A DNA stretch of 64,000 nucleotides, taken from Variovorax ginsengisoli. Lineage in GTDB: Bacteria; Pseudomonadota; Gammaproteobacteria; Burkholderiales; Burkholderiaceae_C. The position numbers and the translations under genes were made by a program. The notes under the pieces are model-generated. The model was not told the DNA's origin. It saw only the letters and a list, made by a program, of their open reading frames with translations, and did no database searches. This document shows, piece after piece, positions 44,107 to 52,105 of the stretch; the first letter of the stretch is position 1; the number at the start of each line of letters is the position of its first letter. The stretch is taken from assembly GCF_030486595.1 (NCBI RefSeq), contig NZ_JAUJZH010000010.1:124001-188000 (forward strand), written 5' to 3'.

Positions 44107-45087
44107 ATGGAAAATCCGGCCGCCCAAGCTCTCGCGTCCTGGGCGGCGGCGCCGTTGCCGCTCGCGATCGCCTACAGCGGCGGCGCCGATTCGACCGCGC
44201 TGCTGCACGCGGCCGCGGCCCGCTGGCCCGGGCAGGTGCATGCCCTGCACGTGCACCATGGCCTGCAGCAGGCGGCCGATGATTTCGAGGCGCACTGCGC
44301 CACTGCCTGCGCGGTGCTGGGCGTTCCGCTGCATTCGGCCCGCGTCGACGCCCGCCACGCACCCGGCGAGAGCCCGGAGGACGCGGCCCGCCGGGCCCGC
44401 TACGCCACGCTGGCGGCGTTGGCGCTGTCCCGGGGATTGCGCCACGTGGCGCTGGCCCAGCATGCGGACGACCAGGTCGAGACGATGCTGATCGCGCTTG
44501 GCCGCGGCGCCGGCCTCGACGGCCTGGCGGGCATGCCGCGCTGCATGGCGCGGCACGGCGTGAGCTTCCACCGGCCGCTGCTGGACGTGCCTGCCGACGC
44601 GCTGCGCGCCTGGCTCGCCGCCAGCGGCGTCGCCCATGTCGTCGATCCCACCAACGCCGACCTGCGCTACACGCGCAACCGGCTCCGGCAGCTGGTGCTG
44701 CCGGCGCTGGAGGCCGCGCTGCCGCAGTTCCGCGAGACCTTCGCCCGCTCGGCGCGCAATGCGGCCCGGGGCTCGGCGCTGCTGGCCGAGCTGGCGGTCC
44801 TGGACCTGGCGGAGGCCGGCGCGCCGCCGGCGCTGGCCGTCCTGCGGGCGCTGCCGCGGGAACGCCTGGCCAATGCGCTGCGCCACTGGCTGCGGCGCGA
44901 CCACGGCGTGGTGCCGAGCGAGGCGCAGCTGGAGCAGCTGCAGGATCAGATCGCGGCCTGCAGCACGCGCGGGCACCAGATCCGCCTCAAGATCGCCTCC
45001 GGGCGGGTCGAGCGGGAGGGCGCCGTGCTGCATTGGTACAATGCTTCGCCCTTGTCGCGGTCCGCCGACCCGGCGCGGAAGCGTTAG
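44107..45087 (+). CDS. tilS: tRNA(Ile)-lysidine synthetase
   Basis: TilS changes C34 of tRNA(Ile)(CAU) to lysidine so that it reads AUA. The PP-loop motif AYSGGADSTALL lies near residues 22-33, and ALAQHADDQVETMLIALGRGAGLDGLAGM is the next signature (in parts: LAQHADDQVETML and GAGLDGLAGM). The 326 residues cover the ATPase domain and the middle helical domain. The C-terminal TilS domain of the 430-residue E. coli protein is absent. Short TilS proteins are normal in this family, and no frameshift is seen. Confidence 0.92.
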   Translation: MENPAAQALASWAAAPLPLAIAYSGGADSTALLHAAAARWPGQVHALHVHHGLQQAADDFEAHCATACAVLGVPLHSARVDARHAPGESPEDAARRARYATLAALALSRGLRHVALAQHADDQVETMLIALGRGAGLDGLAGMPRCMARHGVSFHRPLLDVPADALRAWLAASGVAHVVDPTNADLRYTRNRLRQLVLPALEAALPQFRETFARSARNAARGSALLAELAVLDLAEAGAPPALAVLRALPRERLANALRHWLRRDHGVVPSEAQLEQLQDQIAACSTRGHQIRLKIASGRVEREGAVLHWYNASPLSRSADPARKR

Positions 45088-45196
45088 CGTTGAAGCGCTG
45101 AATCCGGCCCGGCGGAAGCTCTGCAAGGCCTTTGTCGGCCAGCAGCAGCGATGGCCGGCGATGCGGCATCCGAATCCTTCTCTTTGACTTTCACCC

Positions 45197-46465
45197 ATGG
45201 CATTGATCGTTCATAAATACGGCGGCACGTCGATGGGCTCGACCGAGCGCATCCGGAATGTCGCCAAGCGCGTTGCCAAGTGGGCACGCGCCGGCCACCA
45301 GATGGTGGTGGTCCCGAGCGCCATGAGCGGCGAGACCAACCGCCTGCTCGGCCTCGCCAAGGAACTGGCGCCCGCCACCCCCGGTGCCGGCCACTACCGC
45401 GAACTCGACATGCTCGCCTCCACCGGCGAGCAGGCCTCGTCGGCGCTGCTGGCGATCGCGCTGCAGGCCGAGGGCCTGGAGGCCGTGAGCTACGCCGGCT
45501 GGCAGGTCCAGGTGAAGACCGACAGCGCCTACACCAAGGCACGCATCGAGAGCATCGACGACGAGCGCGTGCGCGCCGACCTCGATGCCGGCCGCGTGGT
45601 CGTCATCACCGGCTTCCAGGGCGTCGACGAAGGCGGCAACATCACGACCCTCGGGCGCGGCGGCAGCGACACTTCGGCGGTGGCGATCGCCGCGGCGCTG
45701 AAGGCCCACGAGTGCCTGACCTTCACCGACGTCGACGGCGTCTACACGACCGACCCGCGGGTCGAACCCGACGCCCGCCGGCTCAAGACCGTGAGCTTCG
45801 AGGAGATGCTCGAGATGGCGAGCCTGGGCTCCAAGGTGCTGCAGATCCGCTCGGTCGAGTTTGCGGGCAAGTACAAGGTGCCGCTGCGCGTGCTGTCGAG
45901 CTTCACGCCCTGGGACATCGACATCGAGGAAGAAGCCAAGTCCGGCACCCTGATCACTTTCGAGGAAGACGAAAACATGGAAAAAGCCGTCGTATCCGGC
46001 ATTGCCTTCAACCGCGACGAGGCCAAGATCTCGGTGCTCGGCGTGCCCGACAAGCCGGGCATCGCGTACCACATCCTGGGCGCGGTGGCCGACGCCAACA
46101 TCGAAGTCGACGTCATCATCCAGAACCTGAGCAAGGACGGCCGCACCGATTTCAGCTTCACGGTGCACCGCAACGACTACGCCCGCGCGGTCGACCTGCT
46201 CAAGGACAAGGTGCTGCCGACCCTGGGCGCCGCCGACATCGTCGGCGACACCAAGATCTGCAAGGTCAGCATCGTCGGCATCGGCATGCGCAGCCACGTC
46301 GGCGTTGCATCCAAGATGTTCCGCGTGCTGAGCGAAGAGGGCATCAACATCCAGATGATCTCGACCAGCGAGATCAAGACCTCGGTCGTGATCGACGAGA
46401 AATACATGGAACTTGCGGTCCGCGCGTTGCATAAAGCCTTCGATCTGGACCAACCGACCGCCTGA
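45197..46465 (+). CDS. lysC: Aspartate kinase
   Basis: LysC phosphorylates aspartate, the first step towards lysine, threonine and methionine. The 422-residue monofunctional enzyme begins with VHKYGGTSMGS, has FTDVDGVYTTDPR near 175, and two C-terminal ACT domains (about 265-340 and 345-420) for lysine/threonine feedback. It has no homoserine dehydrogenase part. A 109-bp gap to tilS and the TACAAT at 45037 leave room for its own promoter. The tRNA-Ser gene follows 22 bp downstream. Confidence 0.97.
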   Translation: MALIVHKYGGTSMGSTERIRNVAKRVAKWARAGHQMVVVPSAMSGETNRLLGLAKELAPATPGAGHYRELDMLASTGEQASSALLAIALQAEGLEAVSYAGWQVQVKTDSAYTKARIESIDDERVRADLDAGRVVVITGFQGVDEGGNITTLGRGGSDTSAVAIAAALKAHECLTFTDVDGVYTTDPRVEPDARRLKTVSFEEMLEMASLGSKVLQIRSVEFAGKYKVPLRVLSSFTPWDIDIEEEAKSGTLITFEEDENMEKAVVSGIAFNRDEAKISVLGVPDKPGIAYHILGAVADANIEVDVIIQNLSKDGRTDFSFTVHRNDYARAVDLLKDKVLPTLGAADIVGDTKICKVSIVGIGMRSHVGVASKMFRVLSEEGINIQMISTSEIKTSVVIDEKYMELAVRALHKAFDLDQPTA

Positions 46466-46471
46466 AGATGG

Positions 46472-46477
46472 CATAAT
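46472..46477 (+). promoter_or_regulatory. Candidate -10 box for tRNA-Ser (CATAAT)
   Basis: CATAAT lies 10 bp before the mature tRNA 5' end. A matching -35 box at 16-18 bp is not clear, so the tRNA could instead be processed from the lysC transcript. Confidence 0.4.
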
Positions 46478-46487
46478 CCAAGGCTCA

Positions 46488-46580
46488 GGAACTGTGACCG
46501 AGTGGCCGAAGGTGCTCCCCTGCTAAGGGAGTATGGGGTGTAGAGCCTCATCGAGGGTTCGAATCCCTCCGGTTCCGCCA
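46488..46580 (+). tRNA. tRNA-Ser (anticodon GCT)
   Basis: The 93-nt sequence folds as a class II tRNA. The acceptor GGAACTG pairs with CGGTTCC, with one G-U pair. The anticodon loop reads CTGCTAA with anticodon GCT, there is a long variable arm, the T arm contains GGTTCGAATCC, and the CCA is encoded. Anticodon GCT reads AGC and AGU serine codons. Confidence 0.97.
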
Positions 46581-46603
46581 AATTGATCTTCAATGATCTT
46601 TGA

Positions 46604-46637
46604 AAGCCCCGACGCTGATCCAGCTTCGGGGCTTTTT
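46604..46637 (+). terminator. Intrinsic terminator after tRNA-Ser
   Basis: AAGCCCCGA (46604-46612) and TCGGGGCTT (46626-46634) form a strong stem. An inner GCT/AGC pair lies at its top, and the T-run TTTTT (46633-46637) follows directly. Confidence 0.9.
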
Positions 46638-46652
46638 CTTTGGAACAGGCGA

Positions 46653-46877
46653 ATGCAGATTCAGTACAGAGGGCCTTTTGCCCTGAGGGGCTACGGCAAG
46701 GCGCTCGACGACGGGCGATTCGAGGCCGTCTTCGTGGTCACCGAGCCGACGGCGGCGGGCGAGATGGATTCGCATCACGCGACCCACCTGTTCTTCGATT
46801 CGGAGTCCGCAGCCGTCGCGGCCGCCGATGCCGCCGCTGCACAGTGGCTGGATCGGCTCGTGACGGCCGCCGCCTAA
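46653..46877 (+). CDS. Small conserved hypothetical protein
   Basis: The ATG at 46653, just past the tRNA terminator, opens 74 residues beginning MQIQYRGPFALRGYGKALDD. The middle has an alternating beta pattern (RFEAVFVVTEPTA) and an HHATHLFFDS segment, then an Ala-rich helix. I do not recognise the family. The composition is soluble and there is no signal peptide. The upstream ATG at 46593 would lie inside the terminator and is rejected. Confidence 0.6.
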   Translation: MQIQYRGPFALRGYGKALDDGRFEAVFVVTEPTAAGEMDSHHATHLFFDSESAAVAAADAAAAQWLDRLVTAAA

Positions 46878-46911
46878 TTCCTCCGCGCGCGGCGCGCGCT
46901 ACCATTCCGTG

Positions 46912-47079
46912 ATGCCTGAATTCACCCTGGAACTCGCATCCGTCGTCGCCGTGACCTTCGCCGCCATCATGACCGTCGGCTTCGCCTGGCGTGAGCGCAA
47001 GTGGGGTCCGGCGCTGATGATGGTCGGCATCGTGGGCTTCCTGGCCATCATCGCCTACGGCATCGTGCCGAAGTTCTGA
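46912..47079 (+). CDS. Short two-span membrane protein
   Basis: An ATG at 46912 opens a 55-residue frame ending at a TGA at 47077-47079. It reads MPEFTLELASVVAVTFAAIM, then a WRERKWGP basic loop, then MMVGIVGFLAIIAYGIVPKF. That is two hydrophobic spans with a positively charged turn. Codon use fits the neighbours (G/C at third positions). The next gene on the other strand ends at the very next base. The product is unknown. Confidence 0.65.
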   Translation: MPEFTLELASVVAVTFAAIMTVGFAWRERKWGPALMMVGIVGFLAIIAYGIVPKF

Positions 47080-47886
47080 CTACTCGACGACCAGCCCCTT
47101 CAGAGCCGGATCGGCGGGCGGCACGCGCAGCTTCATGTCCTTGAGCGTCTTCACCAGCAGCCCGGCGATCATCAGGTTGCGGTGATGCTTGCTGTCGGCC
47201 GGGATGACGTACCACGGCGCGTCGTCGGTCGACGTGGCGGTCAGCGCCTTTTCGTAGGCCGCCTGGTAGGCGTCCCACTTCTTGCGCACCGCCAGGTCGT
47301 CGAGCGAGAACTTCCAGTGTTTGTCGGGCTGGTCGACCCGCTCCTGCAGGCGCACGCGCTGCTCCTGCTTGCTGATGTGCAGCATGCATTTGACGATGAC
47401 TGTGCCGGTCTGGGTCAGCAGGCGCTCGAAGTCGTTGATCTGGGCATAGCGCTGCCGGGTCTGGTCCTTGTCGATCCAGCCTTCGACCACCGGCACCAGC
47501 ACGTCTTCGTAGTGGCTGCGGTTCCAGACCGTGATCTCGCCGGCGCGCGGCACCACGGCATGGCAGCGCCACAGGAAGTCGCGCGCGCGCTCTTCCTCGG
47601 TCGGCGCCTTGAAGGCCGTCACCTTGACGCCCAGCGGCGAGGTGCGCGAGAACACCCAGCGGATGGTGCCGTCCTTGCCGCTGGTGTCCAGCCCCTGCAG
47701 CACCAGCAGCAGCTTGCGCCGGCCTTCGGCGTGCAGCACGTTCTGCAGCCGGTCGAGCTCGATGGCCAGTGTGTCGAGCTGCTCGCGCTGGGCGTCGTCG
47801 CCGCCGGAAGAGAACGGCGTCGCGGCCGGATCGACGCCGGACAGCTTGAACTTGGGACCGGCACGGAATTTCTTGAAACTGGCCAT
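47080..47886 (-). CDS. ppk2: Polyphosphate kinase 2 family protein
   Basis: PPK2 proteins transfer phosphate between polyphosphate and nucleotides. The ATG at 47886 gives 268 residues. The Walker A loop is LQGLDTSGKDG (about 63-73), the Walker B/lid region FNRSHYED-type reads WNRSHYEDVLVP, and FERLL follows, all in family order. The size fits single-domain class I or III enzymes; the AMP/ADP preference cannot be read here. It converges on the small membrane protein gene with no gap. The neighbouring S4 gene starts upstream on the same strand. Confidence 0.9.
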   Translation of the reverse strand: MASFKKFRAGPKFKLSGVDPAATPFSSGGDDAQREQLDTLAIELDRLQNVLHAEGRRKLLLVLQGLDTSGKDGTIRWVFSRTSPLGVKVTAFKAPTEEERARDFLWRCHAVVPRAGEITVWNRSHYEDVLVPVVEGWIDKDQTRQRYAQINDFERLLTQTGTVIVKCMLHISKQEQRVRLQERVDQPDKHWKFSLDDLAVRKKWDAYQAAYEKALTATSTDDAPWYVIPADSKHHRNLMIAGLLVKTLKDMKLRVPPADPALKGLVVE

Positions 47887-47899
47887 GGCAGGGGGTCTT

Positions 47900-48328
47900 T
47901 CAGGTCTCGTCGTCGGGATCGATGGAGGCGCTCCAGCGGCTGTCCCAGTCGGCGCGCCGGGCGCCGTCGAGGTCACGCCGGTCGCGCTTGGTGGGGCGGC
48001 CCTGCTCGATGCTCAACGCCGGTTCGCTGCCGAGCCGGCGCTGCTCGCGTGCCGCCGCCTGGGCCGCCAGGCTCTCGGGAGTTTCTTCGTAGAGCTGCTG
48101 GGCCACCGGGGCCGGGCCGCGCTGGCCGCTGATGCCGCGCACCCAGACCACCCGCGACAGGCTGCCGAGACGCAAGCTGACCGTGTCGCCCACCTTGACC
48201 TCGCGCGAGGCCTTGGCGACATCGCCGTTGACCTGCACGCGGTTCTTGCCGATCTCGTCGGCGGCCAGCGAGCGCGTCTTGAAGAAGCGCGCCGCCCAGA
48301 GCCATTTGTCGATTCGAAGTCGGTCCAT
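47900..48328 (-). CDS. S4-domain RNA-binding protein (Hsp15-like)
   Basis: The ATG at 48328 gives 142 residues. An N-terminal S4 domain is plain: RIDKWLWAARFFKTRSLAADEI, then NRVQVNGDVAKASREVKVGD. The tail is charged (RDRRDLDGARRADWDSRW). Hsp15 (HslR) binds stalled 50S subunits carrying peptidyl-tRNA in E. coli; the same role is likely. It is followed 13 bp later by ppk2 and preceded by tctE with a 4-bp gap. Confidence 0.87.
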   Translation of the reverse strand: MDRLRIDKWLWAARFFKTRSLAADEIGKNRVQVNGDVAKASREVKVGDTVSLRLGSLSRVVWVRGISGQRGPAPVAQQLYEETPESLAAQAAAREQRRLGSEPALSIEQGRPTKRDRRDLDGARRADWDSRWSASIDPDDET

Positions 48329-48332
48329 GAGT

Positions 48333-49745
48333 TCAGCGATTGTCGCGCGCCAGCGGGATTCGCACGACGGCGTCCAGCCCGACGGTCCGGCCGCCGGCCT
48401 CGCGGTTGTCCAGCGCGATGGTGCCGCCCAGGGCCAGCACGATCTCGCGGCAGATCGCCAGCCCCAGGCCGGAGCCGCTGCCCACGTCGCCGGCCGCGAA
48501 CGGCGCGAACAGCCGCTGGCGCAGCGCGTCGGAGATGCCGCGGCCTTGGTCGCTGACCTGCAGCAGCGCCAGCTCGCCTTCGGCATGAACCCGCACCGTC
48601 AGCGCCGCCGCGCGCGGGCTGTGCTTGATGGCGTTGTGCAGCAGGTTGCGCGCGAGCTCCTGCAGCATCCAGAGATGGGCGCGCACCGGCACCGGCGCCG
48701 AATCCGTCGAGAGCTCGAAGTCGAGCGCCTTGTCGGCGACCAGCGGCGACAGGTCGAGCGCCACCGCGCGCACCGCGTCGGCCAGGTCCAGGGTGACCGA
48801 CTCGGGCTGCTGGCGCAGCTGCTCGACCTTTGCCAGCGACAGCATCTGGTTGGCCAGCGCGGTCGCGCGCTCGACGGTCTCGCTGATCTCGCCCAGCGCC
48901 TGGTCGGGCGGGACGTCGCCGCGGCGGGCCGACTGCACCTGCGCCTTGAGCACCGCGAGCGGCGTGCGCAGCTGGTGCGCGCTGTCCCGCACGAAGCGCT
49001 TCTGGTGGTCGAGCAGGCGCTGCAGGCGGCCCATGACCTGGGTCGTGGCGTCGATCAGCGGGCGCAGCTCGCGCGGCGCGTCGGGGGCGTCTATCGGCGA
49101 CAGGTCGTCGGCGGCGCGGGCCTGGATCGCCTCGCCCAGCGCGCGCACCGGGCGGGTGGCGCGCTGCACCACGACGACCGTGACCGCGGCGATCACCCCC
49201 ATCAGCACCAGCTGGCGCCATAACATGTCGACCAGCAGCTTGCGCGCCAGCGTTTCGCGCAACTCCAGCGTCTCCGCCACCTGCACCACGGCCATCGCGC
49301 GTCCGCGGCCGCTGGCGATCGGCTGCAGCAGCACGGCGACGCGCACCGGCATGGCGCGGAACTCGGCGTCGTAGAAGTCGACCAGCGCGGCATAGGGCGG
49401 GCGGTTCGGCAGCTTGCCACGCCAGAAGGGCAGTTCCTCGAAGCCCGAGACCAGCTGGCCGTCCAGCGCCGAGACCCGGTAGTACATCCGGCTCTGGTTG
49501 TCGGCCTCGAAGGCCTCGAGGGCGGAGTAGGGGACGATGGCGCGCAGCGTGGCCGCCTCGTCGTAGCCTTCGACGTCGAGCTGCTCGCCGATGGTCTTGG
49601 CCGAGGCCAGCAGCGTGCGGTCGTAGGCGGTCGTGGCGGCAGCCAGGCTCTGCCGGTAGAGGCTCACGCTGTTGATGAGGATGAACACGGCGATCGGCCC
49701 CAGGATGCCCATGAGCAGCCGGGCGCGCAGCGAGGTGGCCCGCAT
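48333..49745 (-). CDS. tctE: Two-component sensor histidine kinase TctE
   Basis: The 470-residue protein has an N-terminal membrane span (GILGPIAVFILINSVSLY), a periplasmic sensor region of about 140 residues and a second span (WRQLVLMGVIAAVTVVVV). A HAMP-like linker follows. The kinase core has the phospho-His in DSAHQLRTPLAVLK near 253, the N-box LLHNAIKHSP near 368, DQGRGISD near 400 and GSGLGLAI after it. It overlaps tctD as TGATG. It is divergent from the tctCBA transporter, so it very probably senses tricarboxylates and induces that system. Confidence 0.92.
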   Translation of the reverse strand: MRATSLRARLLMGILGPIAVFILINSVSLYRQSLAAATTAYDRTLLASAKTIGEQLDVEGYDEAATLRAIVPYSALEAFEADNQSRMYYRVSALDGQLVSGFEELPFWRGKLPNRPPYAALVDFYDAEFRAMPVRVAVLLQPIASGRGRAMAVVQVAETLELRETLARKLLVDMLWRQLVLMGVIAAVTVVVVQRATRPVRALGEAIQARAADDLSPIDAPDAPRELRPLIDATTQVMGRLQRLLDHQKRFVRDSAHQLRTPLAVLKAQVQSARRGDVPPDQALGEISETVERATALANQMLSLAKVEQLRQQPESVTLDLADAVRAVALDLSPLVADKALDFELSTDSAPVPVRAHLWMLQELARNLLHNAIKHSPRAAALTVRVHAEGELALLQVSDQGRGISDALRQRLFAPFAAGDVGSGSGLGLAICREIVLALGGTIALDNREAGGRTVGLDAVVRIPLARDNR

Positions 49746-50419
49746 CACGCGTCTTCGCGCAGCAGGTAGCCCAGGCCGCGCAGCGTCATCAGCGTCGCGC
49801 CGGTGGCGGCGAGCTTCTTGCGCAGCCGGTAGACCACGACCTCGATGGCTTCGTACTGCACGTCGGCCTCGCCCGGAAACACCAGCTCGAACAGGCGCTC
49901 CTTGCTGACCGCGTGGCCGGGCTTGGCCATCAGCGCTTTCAGCAGCGCCAGTTCGCGCGGCGTCAGTTCGAGCACCTCGGCGCGGTGGTAGATGGCGCCG
50001 CTGTCGGGTTCGTAGCGCAGGCCCCCGACTTCCGGCAGGCGCGCCGTCGCCTCGGCGCCCTGGTGACGCCGCTTGAGCGCCCGGATGCGGGCCTCGAGTT
50101 CGTCGAGGTCGAAGGGCTTGGGCAGGTAGTCGTCGGCCCCGGCGTTGAGGCCGACGATGCGGTCGCCGACCGTGCCGCGGGCGGTGAGCAGCAGCACCGG
50201 CGTGCGCAGCCCGGCGGCGCGCGCCTGGGCCAGCACCTGCAGGCCGTCGAGCCCGGGCAGGCTGAGGTCGAGCGCCACCACGTCGGGTTCGAGCGCCCGC
50301 CACTGGGCCAGCGCCTGAGCGCCGTCGCCGCAGATCCGGACGTCGATGTGGCGCCGCCCGAGCGTGCGCTGCAAGGTGGTTTGCATCGACGGATCGTCTT
50401 CGACTAGCAGCAGCTTCAT
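49745..50419 (-). CDS. tctD: Two-component response regulator TctD
   Basis: The ATG at 50419 gives 224 residues (MKLLLVEDD). The receiver domain has the phospho-acceptor Asp51 in VVALDLSLPG and the conserved Lys in DDYLPKPFDLDEL. The C-terminal OmpR-type winged helix spans about 125-220 (LTPRELALLKALMAKPG, then VVVYRLRKKL). It faces tctC across a 112-bp gap, where its binding site should lie. The longer frame starting at 50461 is rejected. Confidence 0.92.
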   Translation of the reverse strand: MKLLLVEDDPSMQTTLQRTLGRRHIDVRICGDGAQALAQWRALEPDVVALDLSLPGLDGLQVLAQARAAGLRTPVLLLTARGTVGDRIVGLNAGADDYLPKPFDLDELEARIRALKRRHQGAEATARLPEVGGLRYEPDSGAIYHRAEVLELTPRELALLKALMAKPGHAVSKERLFELVFPGEADVQYEAIEVVVYRLRKKLAATGATLMTLRGLGYLLREDA

Positions 50420-50531
50420 GGCGCGATTTTCGGTGTTTACCCCAGTCCGAAGGACAGCCAACTGACAGCAGGGCGGCGCATCATAGCGGCGTCAGCTTCT
50501 ACTCAGCTTGCCAAAATCCAAGGAGACCCGC

Positions 50532-51491
50532 ATGCGTCGCGATACCTTTCTGAAGTCACTGGCCGCCCTGGCCGCCACCGGTGCCCTGCCGCTGTCGGCC
50601 TGGGCCGCTCCCAACGTCAAGATGATGATCCCCGCCAATCCGGGCGGCGGCTGGGACACCACCGGGCGGGCGCTGGGCAAGGCCCTGACCGATGCCAAGC
50701 TGGCCGACACCGTGACCTTCGACAACAAGGGCGGCGCCGCCGGCGCACTGGGCCTGGCCCAGTTCGTCAACGGTTCCAAGGGCGACCCGAACGCGATGAT
50801 GATCATGGGCGCCGTGATGCTGGGCGGCATCATTACCGGCAAGCCGCCGGTGAGCCTGTCGCAGGCGACGCCGATCGCCCGCATCACGAGCGAATACAAC
50901 GTCTTCGTGCTGCCCGCCAGCTCGCCCCTGAAGACCATGAAGGACGTGGTCGAGCAGCTCAAGAAGGACCCGGGCAGCGTCAAGTGGGGCGGCGGCTCGC
51001 GCGGCTCCACCGAGCACATCGCCGCGGCCATGATCGCGCAGAAGGTCGGCGTCGATCCCTCGAAGATCAACTACGTCGCGTTCCGTGGCGGCGGCGAGGC
51101 GACGGCGGCGATCCTGGGCGGCAATGTCACGGTCGGCGGCAGCGGCTTCAGCGAATTCGCCGAGTACATCAATGCTGGCAAGATGCGCGCCATCGCGGTG
51201 ACCTCGGCCCAGCGGCTGACGGGCATCAACGTGCCGACGCTCAAGGAGCAGGGAATCGACGTCGAGATCGGCAACTGGCGCGGCGTCTACGGCGCGCCCG
51301 GCATCACGCCCGAGCAGCGCAAGGCGCTGACCGACATGGTGCTGGCGGCGCTCAAGACGCCGACCTGGGGCGAGGCGCTCAAGAAGAACGACTGGACGCC
51401 GGCAGTGCTGTCCGGCGAGGCCTTCGCCAAGTTCGTCGACGACGAGTTCGCGAGCCTGCGCGCGACCATGGTCAAGTCGGGCATGGTTTGA
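50532..51491 (+). CDS. tctC: Tripartite tricarboxylate transporter substrate-binding protein
   Basis: TctC is the periplasmic receptor of the TTT secondary transporter. The ATG at 50532 has a strong AAGGAGA site and gives 319 residues. MRRDTFLKSLAALAATGALPLSAWA is the export signal (in parts: MRRDTFLKSLA and LPLSAWA). Mature features include MIPANPGGGWDTTGRALG and VKWGGGSRGSTEHIAA. A strong terminator follows the gene, which should raise the receptor-to-permease ratio. The natural solute is probably citrate or a related tricarboxylate, though this family binds many acids. Confidence 0.92.
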   Translation: MRRDTFLKSLAALAATGALPLSAWAAPNVKMMIPANPGGGWDTTGRALGKALTDAKLADTVTFDNKGGAAGALGLAQFVNGSKGDPNAMMIMGAVMLGGIITGKPPVSLSQATPIARITSEYNVFVLPASSPLKTMKDVVEQLKKDPGSVKWGGGSRGSTEHIAAAMIAQKVGVDPSKINYVAFRGGGEATAAILGGNVTVGGSGFSEFAEYINAGKMRAIAVTSAQRLTGINVPTLKEQGIDVEIGNWRGVYGAPGITPEQRKALTDMVLAALKTPTWGEALKKNDWTPAVLSGEAFAKFVDDEFASLRATMVKSGMV

Positions 51492-51512
51492 ACGCCTGAT
51501 CGGCACGGCAAC

Positions 51513-51546
51513 GGGCGCAGGCCGTCGATCGGCCTGCGCCCTTTTT
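51513..51546 (+). terminator. Intrinsic terminator between tctC and tctB
   Basis: A perfect 12-bp stem, GGGCGCAGGCCG (51513-51524) and CGGCCTGCGCCC (51530-51541), with loop TCGAT, is followed at once by TTTTT (51542-51546). It lies inside the tctCBA operon, 21 bp after tctC and 24 bp before tctB, so it acts as a partial terminator. Confidence 0.93.
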
Positions 51547-51570
51547 CCGCCCCCAGCGAGGTCCAGAAGA

Positions 51571-52104
51571 ATGTCCAACATCGACTCACTCCCCCATTCA
51601 CCCCCGCCTTTGTGGCCGCAGACGCTGGTCGGCGCCGGGGTTCTCGTCACCGGGCTGGCGCTCGCCTTCGGTGCCATCGGCATTTCGTCCGAGGCCGGCT
51701 ACGGCGGTGTCGGGCCCAACTTCCTGCCCTGGCTGGTGTCGATCGCGCTGACCATCTGCGGCGGCTGGATCGTCTGGGAGTCACGCACCGGCGGCTTCCG
51801 CGAAATGGACCAGCCTTCGGGCGCCACCAAGGCCTACTGGGCCGGTTTCATCTGGGTCTCGGCGGGCTTGCTGCTCAACGCGGCGCTGATCACCAGCATC
51901 GGCTTCATCCTGAGCTGCACCCTGTGCTATCTGCTCGCGGTGCAGGGCCTGCGCCGCGCCAGCGGGCAAGGCGGCGTCAACTTGCCGCGCACCTGGATCA
52001 TCGACCTCGTGACCGGCCTGCTGATCGCGGCGCCGGTCTTCTGGACGTTCACCAAGTTCCTGGCGATCAACCTGCCGGGCCTGACCGCCACGGGCTGGAT
52101 CTGA
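51571..52104 (+). CDS. tctB: Tripartite tricarboxylate transporter small membrane subunit
   Basis: The 177-residue protein has four predicted membrane spans, the TctB signature (LVGAGVLVTGLALAFGAIG, FLPWLVSIALTICGGWIVW, FIWVSAGLLLNAALITSIG and a C-terminal span). A cytoplasmic loop with GVNLPRTWIIDLVTG connects the last two. TctB and TctA form the membrane part of the transporter. The stop is one base before tctA. Confidence 0.9.
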   Translation: MSNIDSLPHSPPPLWPQTLVGAGVLVTGLALAFGAIGISSEAGYGGVGPNFLPWLVSIALTICGGWIVWESRTGGFREMDQPSGATKAYWAGFIWVSAGLLLNAALITSIGFILSCTLCYLLAVQGLRRASGQGGVNLPRTWIIDLVTGLLIAAPVFWTFTKFLAINLPGLTATGWI

Positions 52105-52105
52105 C

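Noticed and set aside
45037..45042. TACAAT inside the end of tilS as the lysC promoter
   Set aside because: No -35 hexamer at a usable distance. It is kept only as a remark under lysC.
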